Below are positions 11,023 to 23,976 of a stretch of 64,000 bases of DNA, in pieces. Under the pieces are notes generated by a model. The model was given only the letters and a program-made list of their open reading frames with translations, did not search any database and was not told where the DNA came from. Source of the stretch: Dermacentor variabilis (Eukaryota; Arthropoda; Arachnida; Ixodida; Ixodidae); assembly GCF_050947875.1 (NCBI RefSeq), contig NC_134569.1:190646067-190710066 (forward strand), in the 5' to 3' direction. Position numbers and translations under genes: made by a program. The first letter of the stretch is position 1; each line of letters begins with the position of its first letter.

Positions 11023-12308
11023 AAAGTGGCTAGAAGCATGACGCTCTGTGGTTGCTGACATAACTCATTCGGTCGTAGACCTGAGTGGTATGTCTGGCAA
11101 TTCACGCGTAAATTAATCCCCACCAAAAAATACCGGCGTTGCCGTAACAGTAGCGGAGGTTGCGGCAAAAAATCGCCACCGGTGCCTCTTCTTTTTTTCT
11201 TTTTACCCCCAAAACATGTCCTTCTTTTAACCGTGAAGCTACGCTTTATGTCCGCGATAACGAGAACAAGGAATGATATTTTATATACCTTAAAAGTCTA
11301 TATATTGCGGACAAATATCGGTGTATATAAGCATGGGGACTATGTGGGTGCCGTGAAGAAAACGTTTTGTTGAAATCTTTGTGTACTTCAGACGCTTAGA
11401 AAAAAAAAGTCGACTGCTAGCCGGTGTAGGAACATTGTAAGTTGATTAATGCCACCCTATGTATCAGTGAAATAGAAATTCTATACAAAATGACTATACA
11501 GTTTAGGCGGCCCATACCGCAATCGATTCACTGTTTTCTTTCGCGGCTGATGTCAGTTATGACTGGCTAAGACCAAAGTCAAACTCTGAAACGATAGCGC
11601 GGTGTACATTCGGTGATGAAATGTAGCCTTTATTTACCAATTTCGCCTAGTTTCAATGATCGTCAGCCTACCGATCACAATTTCAAACTGGAGGCGATTC
11701 AACTTTGACCATTGGGTATCTGCTGGTTGTGGTATCGACGAGAATAGCGCAAGAGCCTCTTGGTATGTGCCAAAATTGTCAATTTTCTGCCTGTTGCAAT
11801 ATGGACACGTAGAGGACTTGAGGAACTAGGAACGTGTTCGAACTACAACATACGCGTTCAGTATGCGATATAGGAATGGTCCAATTCATGACCAGTCGTC
11901 GATAAATAATGTGCCACGTTTACGCCAGGTATACGTACTCCTAACAAGCTGCTTGAGCCAACTTTAACGCGATAGCGTTAAGGGCCCGGTGTCCCCCCAA
12001 AATCTGGTGTCGGAACCCCGCGTCGGACGTCGTTTTCGACAAAATGATTTTCAAACCAGCCATAACCAAGGTCCTCCATTTGGCGCAAGAAGGCGATTTA
12101 ATTGAATGCCTCAATCTGAAATACGCCGAAAAATTGTAACGTATGACATACACACAAACCGACAGACATGATAGTGGCGGATTGTAATTTTACAATCCGA
12201 GAAAATATAACTATGTTACGCGAAAACTCAAAGAAACGCCTTTCCCAGCGCTTCACCATTGATGGACCGCCAACGGAGTCCGCCATTTGCAGGCGCCGGC
12301 TCGTGAGT

Positions 12309-12858
12309 AGACAGCTTTAGTTTAGCGTGCGCAACTATAGCGTACGCTATACGCTATAATATAGCGTACGCTAAGCAGCGCACGTTTTCTACAATTTTAG
12401 TTGGCCGGCGATATCTTCGGATCTCAGAGGCCATATGCCGTGTTGCGGCTATTTCGCGCCTTTAGCGACAGGTGGCGCTGACATCTCGAACGTTTCTTTC
12501 GTTAGGCTTCGACTCGTTCGAAACGAGAAGCGAACTCGAAAACAGCACGAGGTTATCCATAATACTCTGTCGTCGAAGCGGCCTGAGACTAAGCGAAAGC
12601 CGTTTACACAGTCATTTGCTACGAACGAAGTGCATTTTACAAAAGCAACGCCAAATTCAATTCGAAGTGGGCAGCCGGGACCGCCGCCGCGTTTCCCGCA
12701 AGCTCCGCAAACCCCGCAAAAACGCTAACGCTAACTCGTTTGCGTTGCGTACGCCCGCTATACCCGCTAGTTCGTTTAGCGTTCAGCGCATGCGCAGTGA
12801 CGACCCGCTATTTTTTAGCGTACGCAATGGAATAGCGTACGCTTTACTAAAACTGTCT
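12309..12858. mobile_element. MITE-like block, unit 3 copy (550 bp)
   Basis: Same variants as the unit 2 copy (C in the left repeat, 1-bp deletion, GCTAGTTCG). Confidence 0.6.
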
Positions 12859-15800
12859 AATATCTCGGGGGCGACGGAGTGGTGCGCCCAGTTCCTTGCA
12901 ATGCCTCCAGATGGCGCTCGCCTACGCCGCGTCGGGCCGCACGCTGGAAGCCCCATTTCTTCCGGAAAGCCCCCCTTCGTGGCTAGCGTTCGCAGCCGAC
13001 GTTTCCCGGTAAACATTACAGGTACAAATGCTCCAGTTGCCGGGAAGTGTGAGAAGCAGTCAGGGATCTTTGAATGCTGTCACGTGCCACTCTTAAACGC
13101 GAAGCATAAGCGTGCTCCATTTTTTAACAGATCTATTTGATATATTGCTGAATAAAATGCAGAGGCAGAATAAACAACACAGGTCAAAAGCGGAGAAGGA
13201 GGAAAGCGAGCTGCCTGATCAGATGATGCATGAACGCAGGATGACGTCATGCTTTAGTGGAGGAGGGCTAAAAGTGCACGAGAGCCAGTTATCGGGGGCC
13301 GATCCACCACATACATCTTCAGGTCGAGCACGGGCGCATGATGGATAGCATTGCCGCAAAACGCAGCCAGCATTGTTTAGGTACTGCTATTTCAATAAGT
13401 ATTTCAACAGTGGTTCTATGAATAAACACAATATACTTTCACGTGTTTCAATGTAGAAGTGTTCTTGGCCCTTATATCGCGTCTACTTGTATCCGCTGAT
13501 GTACGCATGAATTTTCGAGGGCATGGGCATATGAGCAAAGGTAGGCTGCACAAGACAGCTAGGATTATGTTAAATGCTTTCTTCCAACCTTGTTGAGTGT
13601 TTGCCTATTGCACTTTTTTCTTGCGCTGATGAAATAATGTTGCGCAAGACTAGTGCATAAACACGCCTTCAGCAAAGCCGCATAATAGAGACGTAGCGGT
13701 TAAGAGATATAAATAAATAAGCATTAGTAGTGCTCGTCGTCTTATATTCGGTATGCGGATAGTGTGTCACGAAGTAATTTGAAGAAAGTTTCGTAATTAC
13801 TAGCAAGTTACACGTGCTTTTGCCTGTGCGTTGCTTTTATGTGATCGATTGTGCCCAGAAATGGTCAACTACGCAGTAATTTGAGGAGCAATTCTTACCG
13901 CCTTGTAGATCAACAGTCCAAAGATGTATTAAGAGTATGTACATCACCGGGATATTAAAAAATGCACACATCGATCCACTTTAATAAGATTGGGAAGCTT
14001 TCCAAGCATATTAGTGCCTATGCAAATAACGTAACGACAAAAGTTGCAATGTTCCAATACAGATTTTCATCAAGCAAACAAAAGAAAAGAAAAAAAAGAA
14101 AAGGTCGCAGGTGGCGTCCATTTATTTCTTCTACATTTGCGCTTATATTCGTTTTGGCGTGCTTCGATTTGTACTCCTGTGGTTGACGAGCATGTATTCA
14201 CAGTTGTGAAAGGCCGTCGGTACGCCTGCGAAAGTGTTCTTTCAGAACTACCGGGCCAGAAGCGTTTAGAAATCGTTGTATATTAATTACCCATTGCGTT
14301 TCATTTTCCTGTGCTGCCCTCTGCCGCAAACAGCTGGAAACATTTTCGAAGGGCGTCGGGGCTTTCGCCGGTTGATTTGTGTACCTGCGCCCACGGTGAG
14401 TGCGCTTCATGTGTGCGTTTCGCGGATCGATAATCATTAATAATGTTTTCTCCGGGCAGAATGTCGTTCGTGGAAGCCACGAAGCAGTCAATGACTACTG
14501 GGTGAGGGGGCCTGTGTGCGCTGTTGTGCAAACGGTGCGACCGATAAAGGCACGTGAAGTTCCGTTTGCCGACAAGGCTGCCTTGGAGTTTGAGGTCGCT
14601 GATTTTAGACTTGAATCTCGCATTTGGTATTTTTGTTAAACATTATTATCACATTTCGCATATTCAAAAGGTATTCGAGCGCAGCCTTCTACGCCGGATT
14701 TATCGAAGCGGTAAACTTGTTTGCGTAGACATCTACAGGCGCAGATCGTTGAGCGTCAGATATTCTGTAAAAGGTGCATCGCTGATATGAAATAACCTCT
14801 GAACGTAGCAAAACATACATATCTGCGCATATGTGCCGAGTTGTACCACCCGGAGACGCGACAATATGAGCTGCCGAGCCACTTCAACAATGGCAACTGT
14901 GATCCAGATAACATATTACGGGCTGTTAATTTATTTCTGATTCTCGCTTTCTTGAACTCCATCATACTCAGGAGTTTGCGCGTACCAGGAAACGTTTTTG
15001 AGAAAACTGTACTCGCATAATTTAAGTGCTCATTTACAGACCGTGTCGTTCTCTCGCGTAATGTTGGATGCCATCGGTGAGACAGATTGTACAACTGAGA
15101 GAGGCAGTTGTTTCTTCTTGTGTATACGAAATGCACCGGCTCTTGTTTCTCGCTTGACACAGAGGCAAACAATGCATCTCTGGAATTGTCAAATGTGTCG
15201 GCTTAGCTGCAAATATTGCCCCAACGATCTACGTAGCGAATGCGAACGGACACATACGGCAACGGTGGCGTACAGATTTTGGCACAACGCTGCGTCACCG
15301 CTTGCCGCTTATATTGTATACGCGCCTTGCGAAGTGGAGTGTAGTCGATTTCTAATCGCAAACGACAGCACTGAGCTATGAAAGGTCTTTCGTTCTTTCT
15401 AACTGCTTCCCTTTCAGCTCAAGTCCACCAAAAGTGTGTGCACGAGCACGACGGCATTAGGCTTAACATTCGCTAAACAGCATCAGCATTGACTCAAACT
15501 CCATGTGCACGGATGGCGCGGGAGGGTTGAATCTTGTGCATTTCAACCTTTAGGCATGTTTTTCCACACTTTGACGGCGATTAATACGATACACAAGCGA
15601 AGGCGCTGTCGCCATTTCGCGTCGTCAGTTTGATAGCCGATCGCTTAGGCTTCGTTGGCCGGCGCACTGATTTTCTCGGTGCTGTTGACAAGAAAGCCCG
15701 TCGCAGTGCGGCAACTCGCGCTCGTCGGCTGCGTCGTGTTCGGCCTGATATGATATTGTGCTTTCAGTGACGCATTGTACTCAACAGTTGGTCACTCGTT

Positions 15801-16393
15801 GACGTGAGCGTCTTGTCGGTTTCGTATCGACCCAGTCTTACCGCGCCTTGAATGAGTACGTGAAGCCACGCGCGCGCTGCCACCACCAGCATGTGAGGGC
15901 CGACCTTGCAACAAGACTTCGTCCTCAACGTGATATTTTAAAGCGTTGCCCAAGTATAACTCAAGGGCTTTTGGTTAATGAATTGACCAGCCATCAACGA
16001 AGGGCGCAGTCCATACGACAACCTAGTCGCCTTTTGTTTAAAAGTTGACTTGCAGTCTTAAGCTACACATGTTTTCGGCACCGCGCTGACGCTGACGAGC
16101 TACCAGTGGAGTTTCAAGGCAATACATGACACGAGCGTTTCTAGCCGCGTGCGTCCGAGCGCTTACTTTTTTTCTTTTCTTTTACAGGGGACTTTCCCGG
16201 CACGCGGGGTTGCGCACGACCCTTCCAAGATGTTTCGCGACTAACCCGCTAGGCCTGGGCGCATGCGCCGTCGCACCATGAAAAGTCCAGATTTGCCTCA
16301 GGCGAGAAGGGAACAAAAGGATTCCGGAGTAGGTAAGTGGGAGAAAGCGTTCCCGCACACAAAACACGATGTTAACATGCGAAATGTCACCGA

Positions 16394-16581
16394 AGTCGTG
16401 GCGCAGTGGTTAGGGCGCCGGCCTCGGCTTCGGGAGGTGGCGGGTTCGAATCCCACCGCCGGCGGAGACCCACCGCATAAAGGGTACAAGTGTCTCCCCT
16501 GCCCGGAGCATGGCTCCAATTCGTGGGATGTGCACTTGGGGGGCGCTGCTAACTCCGCTGCGTCATTCTTCAAACCAGCTT
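16394..16581 (+). mobile_element. tRNA-derived SINE, unit 3 copy
   Basis: Box A starts at 16399. No change noticed in the head or body. Confidence 0.7.
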
Positions 16582-17867
16582 AAAGTGGCTAGAAGCATGA
16601 CGCTCTGTGGTTGCTGACATAACTCATTCGGTCGTAGACCTGAGTGGTATGTCTGGCAATTCACGCGTAAATTAATCCCCACCAAAAAATACCGGCGTTG
16701 CCGTAACAGTAGCGGAGGTTGCGGCAAAAAATCGCCACCGGTGCCTCTTCTTTTTTTCTTTTTACCCCCAAAACATGTCCTTCTTTTAACCGTGAAGCTA
16801 CGCTTTATGTCCGCGATAACGAGAACAAGGAATGATATTTTATATATCTTAAAAGTCTATATATTGCGGACAAATATCGGTGTATATAAGCATGGGGACT
16901 ATGTGGGTGCCGTGAAGAAAACGTTTTGTTGAAATCTTTGTGTACTTCAGACGCTTAGAAAAAAAAAGTCGACTGCTAGCCGGTGTAGGAACATTGTAAG
17001 TTGATTAATGCCACCCTATGTATCAGTGAAATAGAAATTCTATACAAAATGACTATACAGTTTAGGCGGCCCATACCGCAATCGATTCACTGTTTTCTTT
17101 CGCGGCTGATGTCAGTTATGACTGGCTAAGACCAAAGTCAAACTCTGAAACGATAGCTCGGTGTACATTCGGTGATGAAATGTAGCCTTTATTTACCAAT
17201 TTCGCCTAGTTTCAATGATCGTCAGCCTACCGATCACAATTTCAAACTGGAGGCGATTCAACTTTGACCATTGGGTATCTGCTGGTTGTGGTATCGACGA
17301 GAATAGCGCAAGAGCCTCTTGGTATGTGCCAAAATTGTCAATTTTCTGCCTGTTGCAATATGGACACGTAGAGGACTTGAGGAACTAGGAACGTGTTCGA
17401 ACTACAACATACGCGTTCAGTATGCGATATAGGAATGGTCCAATTCATGACCAGTCGTCGATAAATAATGTGCCACGTTTACGCCAGGTATACGTACTCC
17501 TAACAAGCTGCTTGAGCCAACTTTAACGCGATAGCGTTAAGAGCCCGGTGTCCCCCCAAAATCTGGTGTCGGAACCCCGCGTCGGACGTCGTTTTCGACA
17601 AAATGATTTTCAAACCAGCCATAACCAAGGTCCTCCATTTGGCGCAAGAAGGCGATTTAATTGAATGCCTCAATCTGAAATACGCCGAAAAATTGTAACG
17701 TATGACATGCACACAAACCGACAGACATGATAGTGGCGGATTGTAATTTTACAATCCGAGAAAATATAACTATGTTACGCGAAAACTCAAAGAAACGCCT
17801 TTCCCAGCGCTTCACCATTGATGGACCGCCAACGGAGTCCGCCATTTGCAGGCGCCGGCTCGTGAGT

Positions 17868-18418
17868 AGACAGTTTTAGTTTAGCGTGCGCAACTATAGC
17901 GTACGCTATACGCTATAATATAGCGTACGCTAAGCAGCGCACGTTTTCTACAATTTTAGTTGGCCGGCGATATCTTCGGATCTCAGAGGCCATATGCCGT
18001 CGTTGCGGCTATTTCGCGCCTTTAGCGACAGGTGGCGCTGACATCTCGAACGTTTCTTTCGTTAGGCTTCGACTCGTTCGAAACGAGAAGCGAACTCGAA
18101 AACAGCACGAGGTTATCCATAATACTCTGTCGTCGAAGCGGCCTGAGACTAAGCGAAAGCCGTTTACACAGTCATTTGCTACGAACGAAGTGCATTTTAC
18201 AAAAGCAACGCCAAATTCAATTCGAAGTGGGCAGCCGGGACCGCCGCCGTGTTTCCCGCAAGCTCCGCAAACCCCGCAAAAACGCTAACGCTAACTCGTT
18301 TGCGTTGCGTACGCCCGCTATACCCGCTATTTCGTTTAGCGTTCAGCGCATGCGCAGTGACGACCCGCTATTTTTTAGCGTACGCAATGGAATAGCGTAC
18401 GCTATACTAAAACTGTCT
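17868..18418. mobile_element. MITE-like block, unit 4 copy (551 bp)
   Basis: Right end reads GCTATACTAAAACTGTCT, shared with units 10 and 11; unit 1 has the same GCTATAC but AAAGCTGTCT. The left repeat has the majority T (AGACAGTTTTAG). Confidence 0.6.
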
Positions 18419-21400
18419 AATATCTCGGGGGCGACGGAGTGGTGCGCCCAGTTCCTTGCAATGCCTCCAGATGGCGCTCGCCTACGCCGCGTCGGGCCGC
18501 ACGCTGGAAGCCCCATTTCTTCCGGAAAGCCCCCCTTCGTGGCTAGCGTTCGCAGCCGACGTTTCCCGGTAAACATTACAGGTACAAATGCTCCAGTTGC
18601 CGGGAAGTGTGAGAAGCAGTCAGGGATCTTTGAATGCTGTCACGTGCCACTCTTAAACGCGAAGCATAAGCGTGCTCCATTTTTTAACAGATCTATTTGA
18701 TATATTGCTGAATAAAATGCAGAGGCAGAATAAACAACACAGGTCAAAAGCGGAGAAGGAGGAAAGCGAGCTGCCTGATCAGATGATGCATGAACGCAGG
18801 ATGACGTCATGCTTTAGTGGAGGAGGGCTAAAAGTGCACGAGAGCCAGTTATCGGGGGCCGATCCACCACATACATCTTCAGGTCGAGCACGGGCGCATG
18901 ATGGATAGCATTGCCGCAAAACGCAGCCAGCATTGTTTAGGTACTGCTATTTCAATAAGTATTTCAACAGTGGTTCTATGAATAAACACAATATACTTTC
19001 ACGTGTTTCAATGTAGAAGTGTTCTTGGCCCTTATATCGCGTCTACTTGTATCCGCTGATGTACGCATGAATTTTCGAGGGCATGGGCATATGAGCAAAG
19101 GTAGGCTGCACAAGACAGCTAGGATTATGTTAAATGCTTTCTTCCAACCTTGTTGAGTGTTTGCCTATTGCACTTTTTTCTTGCGCTGATGAAATAATGT
19201 TGCGCAAGACTAGTGCATAAACACGCCTTCAGCAAAGCCGCATAATAGAGACGTAGCGGTTAAGAGATATAAATAAATAAGCATTAGTAGTGCTCGTCGT
19301 CTTATATTCGGTATGGGGATAGTGTGTCACGAAGTAATTTGAAGAAAGTTTCGTAATTACTAGCAAGTTACACGTGCTTTTGCCTGTGCGTTGCTTTTAT
19401 GTGATCGATTGTGCCCAGAAATGGTCAACTACGCAGTAATTTGAGGAGCAATTCTTACCGCCTTGTAGATCAACAGTCCAAAGATGTATTAAGAGTATGT
19501 ACATCACCGGGATATTAAAAAATGCACACATCGATCCACTTTAATAAGATTGGGAAGCTTTCCAAGCATATTAGTGCCTATGCAAATAACGTAACGACAA
19601 AAGTTGCAATGTTCCAATACAGATTTTCATCAAGCAAACAAAAGAAAAGAAAAAAAAGAAAAGGTCGCAGGTGGCGTCCATTTATTTCTTCTATATTTGC
19701 GCTTATATTCGTTTTGGCGTGCTTCGATTTGTACTCCTGTGGTTGACGAGCATGTATTCACAGTTGTGAAAGGCCGTCGGTACGCCTGCGAAAGTGTTCT
19801 TTCAGAACTACCGGGCCAGAAGCGTTTAGAAATCGTTGTATATTAATTACCCATTGCGTTTCATTTTCCTGTGCTGCCCTCTGCCGCAAACAGCTGGAAA
19901 CATTTTCGAAGGGCGTCGGGGCTTTCGCCGGTTGATTTGTGTACCTGCGCCCACGGTGAGTGCGCTTCATGTGTGCGTTTCGCGGATCGATAATCATTAA
20001 TAATGTTTTCTCCGGGCAGAATGTCGTTCGTGGAAGCCACGAAGCAGTCAATGACTACTGGGTGAGGGGGCCTGTGTGCGCTGTTGTGCAAACGGTGCGA
20101 CCGATAAAGGCACGTGAAGTTCCGTTTGCCGACAAGGCTGCCTTGGAGTTTGAGGTCGCTGATTTTAGACTTGAATCTCGCATTTGGTATTTTTGTTAAA
20201 CATTATTATCACATTTCGCATATTCAAAAGGTATTCGAGCGCAGCCTTCTACGCCGGATTTATCGAAGCGGTAAACTTGTTTGCGTAGACATCTACAGGC
20301 GCAGATCGTTGAGCGTCAGATATTCTGTAAAAGGTGCATCGCTGATATGAAATAATCTCTGAACGTAGCAAAACATACATATCTGCGCATATGTGCCGAG
20401 TTGTACCACCCGGAGACGCGACAATATGAGCTGCCGAGCCACTTCAACAATGGCAACTGTGATCCAGATAACATATTACGGGCTGTTAATTTATTTCTGA
20501 TTCTCGCTTTCTTGAACTCCATCATACTCAGGAGTTTGCGCGTACCAGGAAACGTTTTTGAGAAAACTGTACTCGCATAATTTAAGTGCTCATTTACAGA
20601 CCGTGTCGTTCTCTCGCGTAAAGTTGGATGCCATCGGTGAGACAGACTGTACAACTGAGAGAGGCAGTTGTTTCTTCTTGTGTATACGAAATGCACCGGC
20701 TCTTGTTTCTCGCTTGACACAGAGGCAAACAATGCATCTCTGGAATTGTCAAATGTGTCGGCTTAGCTGCAAATATTGCCCCAACGATCTACGTAGCGAA
20801 TGTGAACGGACACATACGGCAACGGTGGCGTACAGATTTTGGCACAACGCTGCGTCACCACTTGCCGCTTATAGTGTATACGCGCCTTGCGAAGTGGAGT
20901 GTAGTCGACTTCTAATCGCGAACGACAGCACTGAGCTATGAAAGCTCTTTCATTCTTTCTAACTGCTTCCCTTTCAGCTCAAGTCAACCAAAAGTGTGTG
21001 CACGAGCACGACGGCATTAGGCTTAACATTCGCTGAACAGCATCAGCATTGACTCAAACTTCATGTGCACGGATGGCGCGGGAGGGTTGAATCTTGTGCA
21101 TTTCAACTTTTAGGCATGTTTTTCCACACTTTGACGGCGATTAATAAGATACACAAGCGAAGGCGCTGTCGCCATTTCGCGTCGTCAGTTTGATAGCCGA
21201 TCGCTTAGGCTTCGTTGGCCGGCGCACTGATTTTCTCGGTGCTGTTGACAAGAAAGCCCGTCGCAGTGCGGCAACTCGCGCTCGTCGGCTGCGTCGTGTT
21301 CGGCCTGATATGATATTGTGCTTTCAGTGACGCATTGTACTAAACAGTTGGTCACTCGTTGACGTGAGCGTTGTCGGTTTCGTATCGACCCAGTCTTACC

Positions 21401-21951
21401 GCGCCTTGAATGAGTACGTGAAGCCACGCGCGCGCTGCCACCACCAGCATGTGAGGGCCGACCTTGCAACAAGACTTCGTCCTCAACGTGATATTTTAAA
21501 GCGTTGCCCAAGTATAACTCAAGGGCTTTTGGTTAATGAATTGACCAGCCATCAACGAAGGGCGCAGTCCATACGACAACCTAGTCGCCTTTTGTTTAAA
21601 AGTTGACTTGCAGTCTTAAGCTACACATGTTTTCGGCACCGCGCTGACGCTGACGAGCTACCAGTGGAGTTTCAAGGCAATACATGACACGAGCGTTTCT
21701 AGCCGCGTGCGTCCGAGCGCTTACTTTTTTTCTTTTCTTTTACAGGGGACTTTCCCGGCACGCGGGGTTGCGCACGACCCTTCCAAGATGTTTCGCGACT
21801 AACCCGCTAGGCCTGGGCGCATGCGCCGTCGCACCATGAAAAGTCCAGATTTGCCTCAGGCGAGAAGGGAACAAAAGGATTCCGGAGTAGGTAAGTGGGA
21901 GAAAGCGTTCCCGCACACAAAACACGATGTTAACATGCGAAATGTCACCGA

Positions 21952-22139
21952 AGTCGTGGCGCAGTGGTTAGGGCGCCGGCCTCGGCTTCGGGAGGTGGCG
22001 GGTTCGAATCCCACCGCCGGCGGAGACCCACCGCATAAAGGGTACAAGTGTCTCCCCTGCCCGGAGCATGGCTCCAATTCGTGGGATGTGCACTTGGGGG
22101 GCGCTGCTAACTCCGCTGCGTCATTCTTCAAACCAGCTT
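21952..22139 (+). mobile_element. tRNA-derived SINE, unit 4 copy
   Basis: Box A starts at 21957. No change noticed, although the flanking unit carries a 2-bp deletion about 590 bp upstream. Confidence 0.7.
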
Positions 22140-23425
22140 AAAGTGGCTAGAAGCATGACGCTCTGTGGTTGCTGACATAACTCATTCGGTCGTAGACCTG
22201 AGTGGTATGTCTGGCAATTCACGCGTAAATTAATCCCCACCAAAAAATACCGGCGTTGCCGTAACAGTAGCGGAGGTTGCGGCAAAAAATCGCCACCGGT
22301 GCCTCTTCTTTTTTTCTTTTTACCCCCAAAACATGTCCTTCTTTTAACCGTGAAGCTACGCTTTATGTCCGCGATAACGAGAACAAGGAATGATATTTTA
22401 TATAGCTTAAAAGTCTATATATTGCGGACAAATATCGGTGTATATAAGCATGGGGACTATGTGGGTGCCGTGAAGAAAACGTTTTGTTGAAATCTTTGTG
22501 CACTTCAGACGCTTAGAAAAAAAAAGTCGACTGCTAGCCGGTGTAGGAACATTGTAAGTTGATTAATGCCACCCTATGTATCAGTGAAATAGAAATTCTA
22601 TACAAAATGACTATACAGTTTAGGCGGCCCATACCGCAATCGATTCACTGTTTTCTTTCGCGGCTGATGTCAGTTATGACTGGCTAAGACCAAAGTCAAA
22701 CTCTGAAACGATAGCTCGGTGTACATTCGGTGATGAAATGTAGCCTTTATTTACCAATTTCGCCTAGTTTCAATGATCGTCAGCCTACCGATCACAATTT
22801 CAAACTGGAGGCGATTCAACTTTGACCATTGGGTATCTGCTGGTTGTGGTATCGACGAGAATAGCGCAAGAGCCTCTTGGTATGTGCCAAAATTGTCAAT
22901 TTTCTGCCTGTTGCAATATGGACACGTAGAGGACTTGAGGAACTAGGAACGTGTTCGAACTACAACATACGCGTTCAGTATGCGATATAGGAATGGTCCA
23001 ATTCATGACCAGTCGTCGATAAATAATGTGCCACGTTTACGCCAGGTATACGTACTCCTAACAAGCTGCTTGAGCCAACTTTAACGCGATAGCGTTAAGG
23101 GCCCGGTGTCCCCCCAAAATCTGGTGTCGGAACCCCGCGTCGGACGTCGTTTTCGACAAAATGATTTTCAAACCAGCCATAACCAAGGTCCTCCATTTGG
23201 CGCAAGAAGGCGATTTAATTGAATGCCTCAATCTGAAATACGCCGAAAAATTGTAACGTATGACATACACCCAAACCGACAGACATGATAGTGGCGGATT
23301 GTAATTTTACAATCCGAGAAAATATAACTATGTTACGCGAAAACTCAAAGAAACGCCTTTCCCAGCGCTTCACCATTGATGGACCGCCAACGGAGTCCGC
23401 CATTTGCAGGCGCCGGCTCGTGAGT

Positions 23426-23976
23426 AGACAGTTTTAGTTTAGCGTGCGCAACTATAGCGTACGCTATACGCTATAATATAGCGTACGCTAAGCAGCGCAC
23501 GTTTTCTACAATTTTAGTTGGCCGGCGATATCTTCGGATCTCAGAGGCCATATGCCGTCGTTGCGGCTATTTCGCGCCTTTAGCGACAGGTGGCGCTGAC
23601 ATCTCGAACGTTTCTTTCGTTAGGCTTCGACTCGTTCGAAACGAGAAGCGAACTCGAAAACAGCACGAGGTTATCCATAATACTCTGTCGTCGAAGCGGC
23701 CTGAGACTAAGCGAAAGCCGTTTACACAGTCATTTGCTACGAACGAAGTGCATTTTACAAAAGCAACGCCCAATTCAATTCGAAGTGGGCAGCCGGGACC
23801 GCCGCCGTGTTTCCCGCAAGCTCCGCAAACCCCGCAAAAACGCTAACGCTAACTCGTTTGCGTTGCGTACGCCCGCTATACCCGCTATTTCGTTTAGCGT
23901 TCAGAGCATGCGCAGTGACGACCCGCTATTTTTTAGCGTACGCAATGGAATAGCGTACGCTTTACTAAAACTGTCT
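23426..23976. mobile_element. MITE-like block, unit 5 copy (551 bp)
   Basis: Carries CAGAGCATGCGC where most copies have CAGCGCATGCGC; shared only with unit 6. Right end CTTTACTAAAACTGTCT. Confidence 0.6.

Larger units (their letters stand above)
5561..11119. repeat. Macrosatellite unit 2 (5559 bp)
   Basis: Tandem copy in the same orientation. It shares with unit 3 a 1-bp deletion (CCGTGTTGCGG instead of CCGTCGTTGCGG, near 6880), GATAGCGCGG in place of GATAGCTCGG at 6040, AGACAGCTTTAG in the left inverted repeat, and CCGCCGCG near 7130. Its second half instead matches unit 1, for example ATGTTCCGC near 8090 and an in-frame TAA near 9680. It is therefore mosaic between its two neighbours. Confidence 0.97.
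11120..16678. repeat. Macrosatellite unit 3 (5559 bp)
   Basis: Tandem copy. The first half carries the unit 2 variants (1-bp deletion near 12439, GATAGCGCGG). The second half switches to variants absent from unit 2, such as ATGTTGCGC, GTGAAAGG and AATAACCTC near 14795. The last of these is shared only with unit 6. From unit 3 on, the codon that is a TAA in units 1-2 is GAA. Confidence 0.97.
16679..22236. repeat. Macrosatellite unit 4 (5558 bp)
   Basis: Tandem copy. It lacks 2 bp (GTGAGCGTTGTCGG instead of GTGAGCGTCTTGTCGG, near 21371), which accounts for the short length. It carries TATGGGGATA near 19315 and TTCTATATTTG near 19692, both shared only with unit 5. It is the first unit with the 'B' set of linked variants near 20600-21150 (TAAAGTTGG, TATAGTGTATA, CGACTTCTA), shared with units 5, 7, 8, 10 and 11. 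Confidence 0.97.

Noticed and set aside
18032..18700. 222-codon open frame spanning the MITE-like block, seen in most units
   Set aside because: It begins at GTG, not ATG, lies over the inverted repeats and palindromes, has no recognisable domain, and is frameshifted in unit 1 by the missing C. Its openness reflects GC-rich, stop-poor sequence.
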